The position numbers and the translations under genes were made by a program. This document shows, piece by piece, positions 38,792 to 47,315 of a DNA stretch of 64,000 bases. This DNA comes from Nocardioides limicola (GTDB lineage: Bacteria > Actinomycetota > Actinomycetes > Propionibacteriales > Nocardioidaceae). Each line of letters starts with the position of its first letter. The first letter of the stretch is position 1. Location: positions 186,001 through 250,000 of the forward strand of contig NZ_JAERJA010000002.1 of NCBI RefSeq assembly GCF_016827675.1, given 5' to 3'. Below the pieces are notes generated by a model. That model was not told the DNA's origin. It saw only the letters and a list, made by a program, of their open reading frames with translations, and made no database searches.

Positions 38792-40564
38792 TCAGCGGAC
38801 CACCGGCAGCGTCAACTGCTGCCCGTCGCCGCCGGCGATGGTGACCGCGACCGGAGTCAGTCCGCCCCGGTAGTTCAGCGATCCACCGGCGACCACCAGC
38901 CGCAGCCGATGGCCGGCGTCGAAGCGGTGCACGATCCCCGGCAGCGCGACGTCGAAGGGCTTGGTCACGTCGGGGATCCGGACCGGCGCCTCCAGGCCCT
39001 TGATCAGCCGGGCGGATCCGTCCGGGGCGACGTCGACGAGCTTCACGAAGAGGACGAGTTGGCCGCTCGGGCCGAGCCCCTGGGTGAGTGCGGCGCCGGG
39101 AGCGATCACCCGCAGCCGGGCGGTCGGGATGCCCACCACGTCGATGGGGGCGGTCAGGGCCGCCGAGGTCCACTGCGCGAACGTGCCGGGCAGGTCCCCG
39201 AGCGTGAGCGTGGGCGCCCCGGTGTAGCTGCCGAGCACGTCCGCCTCGTCGATGCTGGTGGGCAGCCCGGCGGCCGGGGTGAGCAGGCTCTGGGTTCCCC
39301 ACAGCGTGGGCGCCGAGCCGGTGACCAGGCGGCCGTCGCCGGAGAGGCGCCAGACGCGCTCGCTGCCGGCCGGGTACTTCCCGGAGATCCCGTACGCCGG
39401 GCGGGCATTGCCGTCATAGTCGACCCAGTCCCGGAAGAAGCTGAACGGCGGGCCCGTGTCCACCGCCCGACCCTTGAGGTGGTGCTCGAACCACGCCAGG
39501 ATCCGTCCGCTCACGTAGCCGGCCTCGGGGTTCGCGAAGTCGAGCTCGCCGGGGACAGCGCCGCCGGAGTGACCGGTGGACTGCCAGATCAGCTTGGTCT
39601 CCACGCCGCGAGCCCGGAGAGCCTCATAGGTGGCGACCGACTCGTTGAGGTTGAACAGGGTGTCGTGCTGCCCCTGGATCAGCAGCACCGGTGCGTTGAT
39701 CCGGTCGAGGTAGGAGGAGACCGAGGCGGCCCGGAGTTCGGCGACGTGTTCGGGCTGCAGATAGCCGGTGGCGCCCGCAGTGACCAGTGCCGGGCAGACG
39801 AAGTCCGCGAAGTTCGGGCACGGCAGCAGGTCCGGGGGGATCTGCTGGTTGATCAGGTCGGAGGCCATCCCGAGGCCGGAGAAGGCCAGGCCCCAGATCA
39901 GCTTCACCGCTCCCGGGGCGACGGAGCTGACGCCGGTGCTCGCGTCGGTGCCGTTCGGGCCCAGGCTGTAGCTCAGGTCGTTCCAGGTGATCAACGGGGC
40001 GAGCGCATCGATCCGTGGGTCGATCGAGGCGACGGCGAACTGGAATCCGCCGCCGTAGGAGCCACCGAGGGTGCCGACCCGCGGGTCGCCGGGACCGTCC
40101 AGGGCGATCACGTCGAGCGTGGGCGCCGGCTCGGTGAGCCCGGCGTCGAGGTGCGCGATGCCGTCGTCCCCGGCCAGGTAGTCGACGAGTTGGCTGGCCG
40201 CCTTGCCGTCGAAGTCGGGGTGGTCGAGGGTGATCTTGCAGGTGGAGCCACCGAAGCCGAGCCCCGAGTACGCCAGCACGGCGTACCCCCGTTGGGCGAA
40301 CGAGTGACCGATCGGCGCCTGACTCTCCTTGGAGCCGCCGAATCCGTTGGTGGTCAGGATCGCCGGGACCGGGGCGTTCGGCGTGGCGTCGGCAGGCAGG
40401 TAGAGGTCGCCGATGATCCGGCACTCGGTCGCGTCGTCGGGACCGACGGTGACCCCGAAGTGCAAGGTCTGCACCGTGTACGGCGCCTCGGCCGCGGCGG
40501 TGCTGACACCGGCCGCCGCGGAGGCGGCGAGGAGCAGGGCAGCAGGCAGGGCCAGACGTCGCAT
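38792..40564 (-). CDS. Secreted S15/CocE-type alpha/beta hydrolase
   Basis: The 590-residue protein has a signal peptide (about 25 residues, ending STAAAEA), then an alpha/beta hydrolase domain with the nucleophile motif GGSYGGG near residue 167, the lid region, LLIQGQHDTLFNLNE (acid) and STGHSGG (histidine). A C-terminal beta-jellyroll follows, with HRFDAGHRLRLVVAGGSLNYRG. This is the CocE/NonD and X-Pro dipeptidyl-peptidase plan. The substrate may be an ester or a peptide. It lies 36 bp after the ltp-like gene and may be in that operon. Confidence 0.88.
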   Translation of the reverse strand: MRRLALPAALLLAASAAAGVSTAAAEAPYTVQTLHFGVTVGPDDATECRIIGDLYLPADATPNAPVPAILTTNGFGGSKESQAPIGHSFAQRGYAVLAYSGLGFGGSTCKITLDHPDFDGKAASQLVDYLAGDDGIAHLDAGLTEPAPTLDVIALDGPGDPRVGTLGGSYGGGFQFAVASIDPRIDALAPLITWNDLSYSLGPNGTDASTGVSSVAPGAVKLIWGLAFSGLGMASDLINQQIPPDLLPCPNFADFVCPALVTAGATGYLQPEHVAELRAASVSSYLDRINAPVLLIQGQHDTLFNLNESVATYEALRARGVETKLIWQSTGHSGGAVPGELDFANPEAGYVSGRILAWFEHHLKGRAVDTGPPFSFFRDWVDYDGNARPAYGISGKYPAGSERVWRLSGDGRLVTGSAPTLWGTQSLLTPAAGLPTSIDEADVLGSYTGAPTLTLGDLPGTFAQWTSAALTAPIDVVGIPTARLRVIAPGAALTQGLGPSGQLVLFVKLVDVAPDGSARLIKGLEAPVRIPDVTKPFDVALPGIVHRFDAGHRLRLVVAGGSLNYRGGLTPVAVTIAGGDGQQLTLPVVR

Positions 40565-40600
40565 GGCCCCTACAACGATCTGGAGGTGATCTGCGTTACG

Positions 40601-41788
40601 TCAACGGGAGAGGATCACCGAGGAGCCATGGCCGAAGAGCCCCTGGTTGGCGGTGATACCGACCCGGGCTCCTTCGACCTGGCGGCCGGTGGCCTGGCCA
40701 CGCAGCTGCCAGGTGAGCTCACAGACCTGGGCCAGCGCCTGCGCGGGGACCGCCTCGCCGAAGCAGGCCAGCCCCCCGGACGGGTTGACCGGGATCCGAC
40801 CGCCGATAGTGGTCTCACCGGCGCGCAGCAACTCCTCGGCCGTCCCCCGGTCGCAGAGTCCGAGATCCTCCATCCAGTCGAGCTCCAGCGCCGTGGACAG
40901 GTCATAGACCTCGGCCACGTCGACGTCCTCGGGCGCCAGCCCGGCCTCCTCGTACGCCGCGTGCGCGAGCGACTCCTTGAAGGTCCGCTCCCCTGCCGGC
41001 ACCACCCCAGCATGGTCGGTGGAGAACAGCGGCATGTCGATGACGGTCTGCGGGAAGGTGGGGGTGACCGTCGAGATCGCCCGCACCCGCACCGGGTCGG
41101 TGAGGCCGCGCCGGCGGGCGTAGTCCACCGAGGTGAGCAGCACCGCGGCGCCGCCGTCGGAGGTGGCGCAGATGTCGAGCAGGTGCAGCGGGTCGGCCAC
41201 CACCGGTGAGCCGAGCACGTCGGCGACGGCGACCTCCTTGCGGTAGCGCGCGTTCGGATTGCTCAGACCGTGGCGGGCGTTCTTGACCTTGACCCGGGCG
41301 AAGTCCTCAGGCGTGGCGCCGTAGAGGTCGATCCGGCGGCGGGCATAGAGGGCGAAGTACGCCGGGTTGGTCATCCCGAGCAGCCGGAACCGCAACCAGT
41401 CGGGGTCGTCCCAGCGCTCGCCCGCGTTGGGGGCGAGGAAGCCCTTGGGGGTGGTGTCGGCGCCGACGACCAGTGCCACCTCGGACTGGCCGGCCAGGAT
41501 CTTGGCTCGGGCCACGTCGAGGGCCTGGGCGCCGGTGGCGCAGGCGGCGTAGGAGGTGGCGATCCGGGCGCCGTTCCAGCCCAGCGCCGAGGCGAAGGTG
41601 GACCCGGCGACGTAGCCGCCGTACCCGTTGCGGACGGTCTCACCGCCCACGACCAGGTCGACGTCGGTCCACGGGACATCGGCGTCGGCAAGGGCGGCGC
41701 GGGCCGCGGCCACGCCGTACTTGACGAAGCTGTCACCCCACTTGCCCCACGGGTGCATGCCCACGCCGAGCACTGCCACGTCGCTCAT
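40601..41788 (-). CDS. Lipid-transfer protein/SCP2-type thiolase
   Basis: The 395-residue protein has the thiolase fold. The active-site cysteine lies in SYAACATGAQALDVA, near residue 85, and the C-terminal histidine/glycine motif in NPSGGLACFGEAVPA and ANQGLFGHGSS. It belongs to the SCP2/Ltp group. In sterol degradation such proteins, for example Ltp2, act with a DUF35 partner as retro-aldolases. The DUF35 gene directly upstream overlaps by 4 bp. Together with the KstR-like box this suggests a steroid or lipid side-chain role. That role is inference. Confidence 0.88.
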   Translation of the reverse strand: MSDVAVLGVGMHPWGKWGDSFVKYGVAAARAALADADVPWTDVDLVVGGETVRNGYGGYVAGSTFASALGWNGARIATSYAACATGAQALDVARAKILAGQSEVALVVGADTTPKGFLAPNAGERWDDPDWLRFRLLGMTNPAYFALYARRRIDLYGATPEDFARVKVKNARHGLSNPNARYRKEVAVADVLGSPVVADPLHLLDICATSDGGAAVLLTSVDYARRRGLTDPVRVRAISTVTPTFPQTVIDMPLFSTDHAGVVPAGERTFKESLAHAAYEEAGLAPEDVDVAEVYDLSTALELDWMEDLGLCDRGTAEELLRAGETTIGGRIPVNPSGGLACFGEAVPAQALAQVCELTWQLRGQATGRQVEGARVGITANQGLFGHGSSVILSR

Positions 41789-42222
41789 CGGGTACCTCCA
41801 TCGAGATCGGTGGGCTTCCAGCGCCAGATCGTCCGGGGTCCCTCGTCGTCGACGTAGAGCGTCTCGACGACGAGCTCGACCGGGGAGCCGACGTGGACGT
41901 CGTCGACGCCGTAACCGTCGGCGAGCTGACCGAGGACGGTGATCCCCTCGGGGAGCTCCACCGCCGCGAGTCCGAAGGAGCGGTAGTCACCCGGGGGCGG
42001 CTGATAGGGCGGCGGCGGCTGGTACTGGGCGTCGGTGTAGGACCAGACGGTGCCGGTCCGGGAGAGCGCATGCTCGACGAACTCGGACCCGTCACAGCCC
42101 GGGTTGCGGCAGTAGTCGTCCTGCTTGGGGAAGTAGACGCAACCGCAGGTCACGCACCGGGTGCCGAGCAGGCTGGGCTGCTCACCGGTGGTGAACCAGC
42201 CGTCGATCGCGGGGGTGGCCAT
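41785..42222 (-). CDS. Zn-ribbon and OB-fold protein (DUF35)
   Basis: The 145-residue protein has the rubredoxin-like zinc ribbon CVTCGCVYFPKQDDYCRNPGC (first cysteine about residue 23) and a C-terminal OB fold. DUF35 proteins form obligate complexes with thiolase-like Ltp partners. Here the partner gene overlaps by 4 bp. The gene is the first of its unit, behind the KstR-like operator at 42248-42261. Confidence 0.9.
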   Translation of the reverse strand: MATPAIDGWFTTGEQPSLLGTRCVTCGCVYFPKQDDYCRNPGCDGSEFVEHALSRTGTVWSYTDAQYQPPPPYQPPPGDYRSFGLAAVELPEGITVLGQLADGYGVDDVHVGSPVELVVETLYVDDEGPRTIWRWKPTDLDGGTR

Positions 42223-42247
42223 GGGACCGTCCTGTGTCGTCGAAAAC

Positions 42248-42261
42248 TAGAACAGGTTCCA
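42248..42261. promoter_or_regulatory. KstR-like operator over the DUF35-ltp promoter
   Basis: tagaacaggttcca matches the 14-bp KstR pattern TnnAACnnGTTnnA exactly and is nearly symmetric (AGAACagGTTCc). On the minus strand TATACT (42266-42261), a good -10 box, adjoins it, so a bound repressor would cover the transcription start. Confidence 0.65.
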
Positions 42262-42299
42262 GTATAGGCCACTGACCGGGATCGTGCCGGGCGGATCCT

Positions 42300-43127
42300 T
42301 CAGTCGGTGCCGTGCTCGGCGATGAAGGCGAGGATGTCCTCGGCGAGTTCGGGACGACAGACGATCAGGTCCGGCAGGTAGACATCGGCCTGGTTGTAGC
42401 GCAGTTCGGAGCCGTCCACCCGTGAGGTGAACAGTCCGGCCGCCCGCGCCACCGCCACCGGGGCGGCGGAGTCCCACTCGTACTGACCCCCGGCATGCAC
42501 GTAGGCATCCGCGACATCGCGCACCACCGACATCATCTTCACCCCGGCCGAGCCCATCGGCACCAGTTCGGCGTCAAGCGCCGCGGCGAGCGCCTCGACG
42601 AAAGCGGGCGGGCGACTGCGGGACACCGCGATCCGGACCTTCGGCGCGGAGCGCGGAGGGACCACGGGCGCCGCGCCGGTGTTGAAGGTCTCTCCCAGCA
42701 CCGGCTGGGCGACCGCGCCGGCCACCAGGGTGCCGTTGTCCGCCGAGGACCACAGGGCGACGTGCACCGCCCAGTCGTCGCGCGGCGGCTCGGAGAACTC
42801 CCGCGTCCCGTCCAGCGGGTCGATGATCCAGACCCGGTCGGCGAGCAACCGGTTCGGGTTGTCCTTGCCCTCCTCGCTGAGTACGTCGTCCTCGGGACGG
42901 TAGCGAGCCACCAGCTCCATCAGCAGGTCGTGCGCTGCGGCATCCCCCGCATCCTTGAGGGCCTTGCCCTCGAGGCCCTCGGCGCGGACCTGGAGGAGTC
43001 GCTCGCCGGCCACCGTCGCCGCCCAGGTGGCGAACACATGGTCGTCGGTGGCGGCTGCCTCAGGAAGGGGGTGCTTGGCCAGGAGTGCGTCGATCACCAC
43101 GGCACCATAACCCGCTGTGACACTCAC
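42300..43127 (-). CDS. cysQ: 3'(2'),5'-bisphosphate nucleotidase CysQ / inositol phosphatase family
   Basis: The 275-residue protein has the FIG-superfamily metal site: LSEEGKDNPNRL (Glu), VWIIDPLDGTREF (Asp-Pro-Leu-Asp-Gly) and YEWDSAAPVAVARAAG (Asp). CysQ hydrolyses 3'-phosphoadenosine 5'-phosphate from sulphate assimilation; related enzymes use inositol or fructose phosphates. The GTG start at 43127 is tentative; an in-frame GTG shortly downstream is possible. Confidence 0.85.
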   Translation of the reverse strand: MSVTAGYGAVVIDALLAKHPLPEAAATDDHVFATWAATVAGERLLQVRAEGLEGKALKDAGDAAAHDLLMELVARYRPEDDVLSEEGKDNPNRLLADRVWIIDPLDGTREFSEPPRDDWAVHVALWSSADNGTLVAGAVAQPVLGETFNTGAAPVVPPRSAPKVRIAVSRSRPPAFVEALAAALDAELVPMGSAGVKMMSVVRDVADAYVHAGGQYEWDSAAPVAVARAAGLFTSRVDGSELRYNQADVYLPDLIVCRPELAEDILAFIAEHGTD

Positions 43128-43128
43128 G

Positions 43129-43156
43129 GTGACGGTCTCAGTGTGCGAGCCGTCAC
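43129..43156. terminator. Hairpin between pth and cysQ
   Basis: gtgacgg and ctc pair with gag and ccgtcac around a 7-base loop, with one bulged base. It lies directly after the pth stop, so it may end the glmU-prs-rplY-pth transcript before cysQ. Confidence 0.45.
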
Positions 43157-43157
43157 A

Positions 43158-43742
43158 TCAGCGGTTGAATCGCTGCTGGGTCAGCTCCAGCCCGTCCCGG
43201 GCGAGCGACTCGACGGCGTCGGCGAGCTCGACGATGTGCAGCGGCACTTCCTTGCGCTGCGTGGTCGAGTAGTCCGAGAGGACGTAGTCGTGCACCGACT
43301 GCCTGCCGGGGGGCCGACCGATGCCGGCGCGGACCCGGAAGAAGTCACCGGTGCCCAGCGAGGCCCGGATCGACTTGAGGCCGTTATGGCCGTTGTCGCC
43401 GCCGCCGAGCTTGACCCGGATGGCGCCGAAGTCGATGTCGAGCTCATCGTGGATGACGATGAGGTGGTCGGGCTCCACCTTGTAGAACCTGGCCAGCGTG
43501 GCGACCGGCCCGCCGGAGGTGTTCATGTAGCCCCGGGACTTGGCCAACACCACCCGGGGCGCGTCGGGGCCGGGGGCGCCCAGGCGCCCCTCGGCCACGA
43601 CCGCACGTCCGGACTTGTCGGCCCTGAACGACGAGCCGACCCTGCGGGCCAGCTCGTCGACCACCATCTGGCCGACGTTGTGCCGATGGCCGGCGTAGGT
43701 GGAGCCGGGATTGCCCAGCCCCACCACCAGCCAGATCGTCAC
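43158..43742 (-). CDS. pth: Peptidyl-tRNA hydrolase
   Basis: The 194-residue enzyme recycles peptidyl-tRNAs. It begins [21 protein letters not shown], with the catalytic His in RHN. It also has [44 protein letters not shown] in adjoining parts, and [11 protein letters not shown]. Its start overlaps the rplY stop by 4 bp. This is the usual actinobacterial arrangement downstream of prs and rplY. Confidence 0.96.
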   Translation of the reverse strand: MTIWLVVGLGNPGSTYAGHRHNVGQMVVDELARRVGSSFRADKSGRAVVAEGRLGAPGPDAPRVVLAKSRGYMNTSGGPVATLARFYKVEPDHLIVIHDELDIDFGAIRVKLGGGDNGHNGLKSIRASLGTGDFFRVRAGIGRPPGRQSVHDYVLSDYSTTQRKEVPLHIVELADAVESLARDGLELTQQRFNR

Positions 43743-44374
43743 TCCTCGGTGGCGGCGGCGTCGTCGTCGCCGGCGGCAGCCTCGGCCTCGGCCTCGGTCG
43801 CCTCGCCCTCGACGACCGGCTCCGGCTCCTCGGTGGGCGCGTTGGTCACGTTGACGATCAGCGTCTCCGGGTCGGTGAGCAGCGTCGAACCCTTGGGCAG
43901 GATCACGCCGCTGGCGAACACCTGGGTGCCGACCTCGGCGCCCTCGATGCTGACCTCGATGAACTCGGGGATGTGGGTGGCCTCGGCCTCGATCTGGATG
44001 GTGGTGTTCTCGGTGACCACCAGGCTGAGCCGCACGGCCTCGCCGACCAGGTGGATCGGGACGTCCACGGTGACCTTCTCGCCCTTGCGGACCGCGACGA
44101 AGTCGATGTGCTCGATGGCGCGACGGATCGGGTCGACCTGGACCTGCTTGGTCAGCGCGAGCTGGGTGCTGCCGTCGATGCTCAGCTCGAGCAGGGCGTT
44201 CGCACCGCCGTGCTTGAGGGCCAGCCAGGTGTCGTGGCCGGGCAGGGTGACGTGGATCGGGTCGTTCCCGTGGCCGTAGATGACGGCGGGGATCTTGTCG
44301 GCGCGACGGATCCGACGGGCTGCGCCCTTGCCGAACTCGGTGCGGGTCTCGGCGACGATCTTGGACTCGGACAT
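43739..44374 (-). CDS. rplY: 50S ribosomal protein L25/general stress protein Ctc
   Basis: The 211-residue protein is the long L25 (TL5/Ctc) form that binds 5S rRNA. The N-terminal domain has [28 protein letters not shown] in adjoining parts. The C-terminal domain has [11 protein letters not shown] and [17 protein letters not shown], followed by a Glu/Ala-rich acidic tail. The ATG at 44374 gives the standard MSESK-like start. It lies between prs and pth. Confidence 0.95.
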   Translation of the reverse strand: MSESKIVAETRTEFGKGAARRIRRADKIPAVIYGHGNDPIHVTLPGHDTWLALKHGGANALLELSIDGSTQLALTKQVQVDPIRRAIEHIDFVAVRKGEKVTVDVPIHLVGEAVRLSLVVTENTTIQIEAEATHIPEFIEVSIEGAEVGTQVFASGVILPKGSTLLTDPETLIVNVTNAPTEEPEPVVEGEATEAEAEAAAGDDDAAATEE

Positions 44375-44552
44375 GCTGGTCTCCTGCTCTGGACTACGAC
44401 GAAGTCTGGGGTGTGTCCCCGTCGAGCGGAGGGGCCGCGCACGACAGCACGGCACGAATCTCGCCGGCCCTGTCGATCACGGAGTCGAACTCCCTCGCCG
44501 AGGCAACCTGGCAATGCTATCGGGTGGCGGGCCCTGACGCCGAATCGGTCCG

Positions 44553-45533
44553 CTACGCCTGACCGTCGAACATCGAGGTCACCGAGCCATCCTCGAAGAC
44601 CTCGCGGATCGCCCGGGCGAGCAGCGGGGCGATCGAGAGCACCGTCAACTTGTCGAAGTGGCGCGCCTCGTCGATCGGCAACGTGTCGGTGACCACGACC
44701 TCGACGGCCGGGCAGTTCTTGAGCCGGTCCACGGCCGGGTCGGAGAGGATCGCGTGGGTGGCGGCGATGATCACGCCCGCTGCTCCCTCGGCCATGATCG
44801 CTTCGGCCGCCTTCACGATGGTGCCGCCGGTGTCGATCATGTCGTCGGTGAGCACGCACATCCGGCCCTCGACCTCGCCGACCACACGGTTCGCCACGGT
44901 CTCGTTGGGGCGGTCGGTGCGACGAGTCTTGTGGATGAACGCCAGCGGCGCTCCCCCGAGCCGTGCCGACCAGCGCTCGGCCACCTTGATCCGGCCGGCG
45001 TCGGGCGAGACCACGGCCAGCGGCTGGTCGCCGTACTTGGCCTTGATGTGGTCGGTGAGCAGCGGCAGCGCCATCAGGTGGTCGACTGGGCCGTCGAAGT
45101 AGCCCTGCAACTGATCAGCGTGCAGGTCGACGGAGATGATCCGGTCCGCGCCCGCGGTCTTGAACAGGTCCGCGACCAGGCGGCCGGAGATCGGCTCGCG
45201 ACCTCGGTGCTTCTTGTCCTGGCGCGAGTACCCCCAGAACGGCATCACCACGGTGATTCGCTTGGCCGAGGCACGCTTGAGCGCGTCGACCATGATCAGG
45301 TGCTCCATGATCCACTCGTTGATCGGAGCGGTGTGGCTCTGGATGACGAACGCGTCGCAGCCGCGCACCGACTCCTCGTAGCGCACATAGATCTCGGAGT
45401 TGGCGAACTCGTACGCCGAAGTGCCGACCAGCTTGACGCCCATCTCGTCGGCGACTGCTTCGGCGAGCGCGGGGTGCGCCCGGCCGCTGAAGATCATCAG
45501 GTTCTTCTCGGTGGTGCGCTTCAATCCGCTCAC
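44553..45533 (-). CDS. prs: Ribose-phosphate pyrophosphokinase
   Basis: The 326-residue enzyme makes PRPP from ribose-5-phosphate and ATP. It contains MIFSGRAHPALAEAVADEMG, the ATP-binding MPFWGYSRQDKKHRGREPIS, DLHADQLQGYFDGPVDHL, and the PRPP loop VLTDDMIDTGGTIVKAAEA. The GTG start at 45533 gives the family-typical N terminus. The frame is open further upstream only as a shadow of glmU. The gap to glmU is 28 bp, so they are one operon. Confidence 0.96.
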   Translation of the reverse strand: MSGLKRTTEKNLMIFSGRAHPALAEAVADEMGVKLVGTSAYEFANSEIYVRYEESVRGCDAFVIQSHTAPINEWIMEHLIMVDALKRASAKRITVVMPFWGYSRQDKKHRGREPISGRLVADLFKTAGADRIISVDLHADQLQGYFDGPVDHLMALPLLTDHIKAKYGDQPLAVVSPDAGRIKVAERWSARLGGAPLAFIHKTRRTDRPNETVANRVVGEVEGRMCVLTDDMIDTGGTIVKAAEAIMAEGAAGVIIAATHAILSDPAVDRLKNCPAVEVVVTDTLPIDEARHFDKLTVLSIAPLLARAIREVFEDGSVTSMFDGQA

Positions 45534-45561
45534 GCTGGCTGCCCTTCTCACGCGGTGCGGT

Positions 45562-47088
45562 TCACGAGGGGGTACGTGGTGATTCTGACCCACCCCCGCC
45601 AGCTTCCCCAACTCGGGACGCAGTGTCGTGAGACACGTCGCGTTCACCGGAGGTTTCCGATTCGGGTACCTCGGCCCCGGCAGCCGCCGCGGCCGCCGCC
45701 TGGTCGGTGCCCGGTCGACGCTGCAGCGCCCACCCCTCGAGGTTGCGCTGGGGACCAGCGGAGACGGCCAGCGCACCCGGCGGCACATCACGGCGTACCA
45801 CCGTCCCGGCGCCGGTCCCGGCCCCGTCACCGATGACCACGGGGGCGACGAAGGTGCTGTTGGAGGCCGTGCGGGCGTGCCGGCCGACGACGGTGCGGTG
45901 CTTGGCGACGCCGTCGTAGTTGGCGAAGACCGTGCCGGCGCCGATGTTGGCCCCCTCACCGATCTCGGCGTCGCCGACGTAGGTCAGGTGCGGCACCTTG
46001 GCCCCCGGACCGATGTCGGCGTTCTTGGTCTCCACGAAGCCACCGATCTTGCCGGCCTCGCCCAGGGTGGTGCCGGGGCGCAGGTGCGCGAAGGGGCCGA
46101 CGGTGGCCTCGGCCCCGATCACCGCGAGCTCGCCGTGGGTGCGGACCACCCGGGCCGCCCGACCCACCTCGCAGTCCTTGAGGGTGGTGTCGGGTCCGAT
46201 CACCGCGTCCTCGTCGACGACGGTGGCACCGAGCAACTGGGTGTTGGGCAGGATGGTGACGTCGGCGGCGAGGACCACGTCGGCATCGATCCAGGTGGTG
46301 GTCGGATCCATGACGCTCACCCCGTCCTTCATCCACCGGGTGACGATCCGACGGTTCAGCTCCGCACCGAGCGCCGCCAGTTGCGCCCGGTCGTTGGCGC
46401 CCTCGGTCTGTCGCACGTCCTCGACCGTGTGCGCGCCGACGGTGAGGCCGTCGGCACGGGCGATACCGACCACGTCGGTGAGGTAGAACTCCCCGTTCGC
46501 GTTGTCGTTGCCGATCCGGTCCAGGGCCTCGCGGAGGAAGGCCGCATCGAAGGCGAGGATCCCGGAGTTGATCTCCCGGATCTCCCGCTGCCCGGGGGTG
46601 GCGTCCTTCTCCTCGACGATGCCCTCGACGTCGCCTTCGGGACCGCGCACCACCCGGCCGTAGCCGAACGGGTTCGCCACCACGCCGGAGAGGATGCTGA
46701 CCGCGCGCTCGGCGGCCTCGTGCTCCTCGGCGAACCGGCGTAGCGCGTCTCCCTGCAGCAGGGGTGTGTCGCCGGCGGCGACCAGCACCGTCCCGGTGCG
46801 GCAGTCGCAGGCCTCCATGGCCACCTTGACCGCGTGTCCGGTGCCCAACTGCTGCTCCTGGACGGCGAGCACGGCACCGGGGGCGCACTCCTGGATGTGC
46901 TGGCCGACCTGCTCACGCTGGTGGCCGACCACGGCCACGATCCGCTCCGGCTCACAGGCGGCGACCGCGGTGAGCACGTGGCCGATCATCGACCTGCCCC
47001 CGATCGGGTGCAGCACCTTCATGGTCTTGGACTTCATGCGCGTGCCGCCGCCGGCGGCGAGCACGATCACGGTGAGGTTCTTCGGCAC
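45562..47088 (-). CDS. glmU: Bifunctional GlcNAc-1-P uridyltransferase / GlcN-1-P acetyltransferase
   Basis: The 508-residue enzyme makes UDP-GlcNAc for peptidoglycan. The N-terminal domain starts VIVLAAGGGTRMKSKTMKVL and has the QEQQLGTGHAV and GDTPLL motifs. The C-terminal left-handed beta helix includes LRPGTTLGEAGKIGGFVETK, LTYVGDAEIGEGANIGAGT and NYDG. A tail of about 50 residues rich in Ala, Glu and Ser is typical of actinobacterial GlmU. The GTG start at 47088 follows TACAGT by six bases. Confidence 0.96.
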   Translation of the reverse strand: MPKNLTVIVLAAGGGTRMKSKTMKVLHPIGGRSMIGHVLTAVAACEPERIVAVVGHQREQVGQHIQECAPGAVLAVQEQQLGTGHAVKVAMEACDCRTGTVLVAAGDTPLLQGDALRRFAEEHEAAERAVSILSGVVANPFGYGRVVRGPEGDVEGIVEEKDATPGQREIREINSGILAFDAAFLREALDRIGNDNANGEFYLTDVVGIARADGLTVGAHTVEDVRQTEGANDRAQLAALGAELNRRIVTRWMKDGVSVMDPTTTWIDADVVLAADVTILPNTQLLGATVVDEDAVIGPDTTLKDCEVGRAARVVRTHGELAVIGAEATVGPFAHLRPGTTLGEAGKIGGFVETKNADIGPGAKVPHLTYVGDAEIGEGANIGAGTVFANYDGVAKHRTVVGRHARTASNSTFVAPVVIGDGAGTGAGTVVRRDVPPGALAVSAGPQRNLEGWALQRRPGTDQAAAAAAAGAEVPESETSGERDVSHDTASRVGEAGGGGSESPRTPS

Positions 47089-47094
47089 TCGGTC

Positions 47095-47100
47095 ACTGTA
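47095..47100 (-). promoter_or_regulatory. Leaderless-type -10 box (TACAGT) of glmU
   Basis: TACAGT fits TAnnnT and ends six bases before the glmU GTG. Confidence 0.5.
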
Positions 47101-47159
47101 GGCGACCAGCCACCGAGATGCGCCAAGCCCGGTGGGGGGACGCATCGAAGGGGGACAAC

Positions 47160-47241
47160 TGGCTCCCCGGGTAGGAGTCGAACCTACGTCGCTAATCCTG
47201 ATTCAAAGTCAGGCGGGCCCTGCCGGCAGACCAACCGGGGA
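47160..47241 (-). tRNA. tRNA-Gln (anticodon TTG), CCA encoded, unusual geometry
   Basis: The minus strand folds as a tRNA. The 7-bp acceptor is TCCCCGG/CCGGGGA, the D arm GGTC/GGCC has a GG-containing loop, the anticodon stem CCTGA/TCAGG has loop CTTTGAA, and the T arm is GTAGG-TTCGACT-CCTAC. The gene ends in GCCA. The anticodon reads TTG (Gln). Odd points are a 9-base variable loop and two bases between the D stem and anticodon stem. A tRNA-Gln beside glmU is common in actinobacteria, which supports the call. Confidence 0.75.
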
Positions 47242-47302
47242 TTGATCCCCACCACCCTAATGAAGCGCGCGCCGGTTCCACGAACCGGCACGGTCGCGCG
47301 GC

Positions 47303-47308
47303 TAGATT
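47303..47308 (+). promoter_or_regulatory. Leaderless-type -10 box (TAGATT) of the ligC-like gene
   Basis: TAGATT fits TAnnnT and ends seven bases before the GTG at 47316. Confidence 0.5.
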
Positions 47309-47315
47309 GAGGTGC

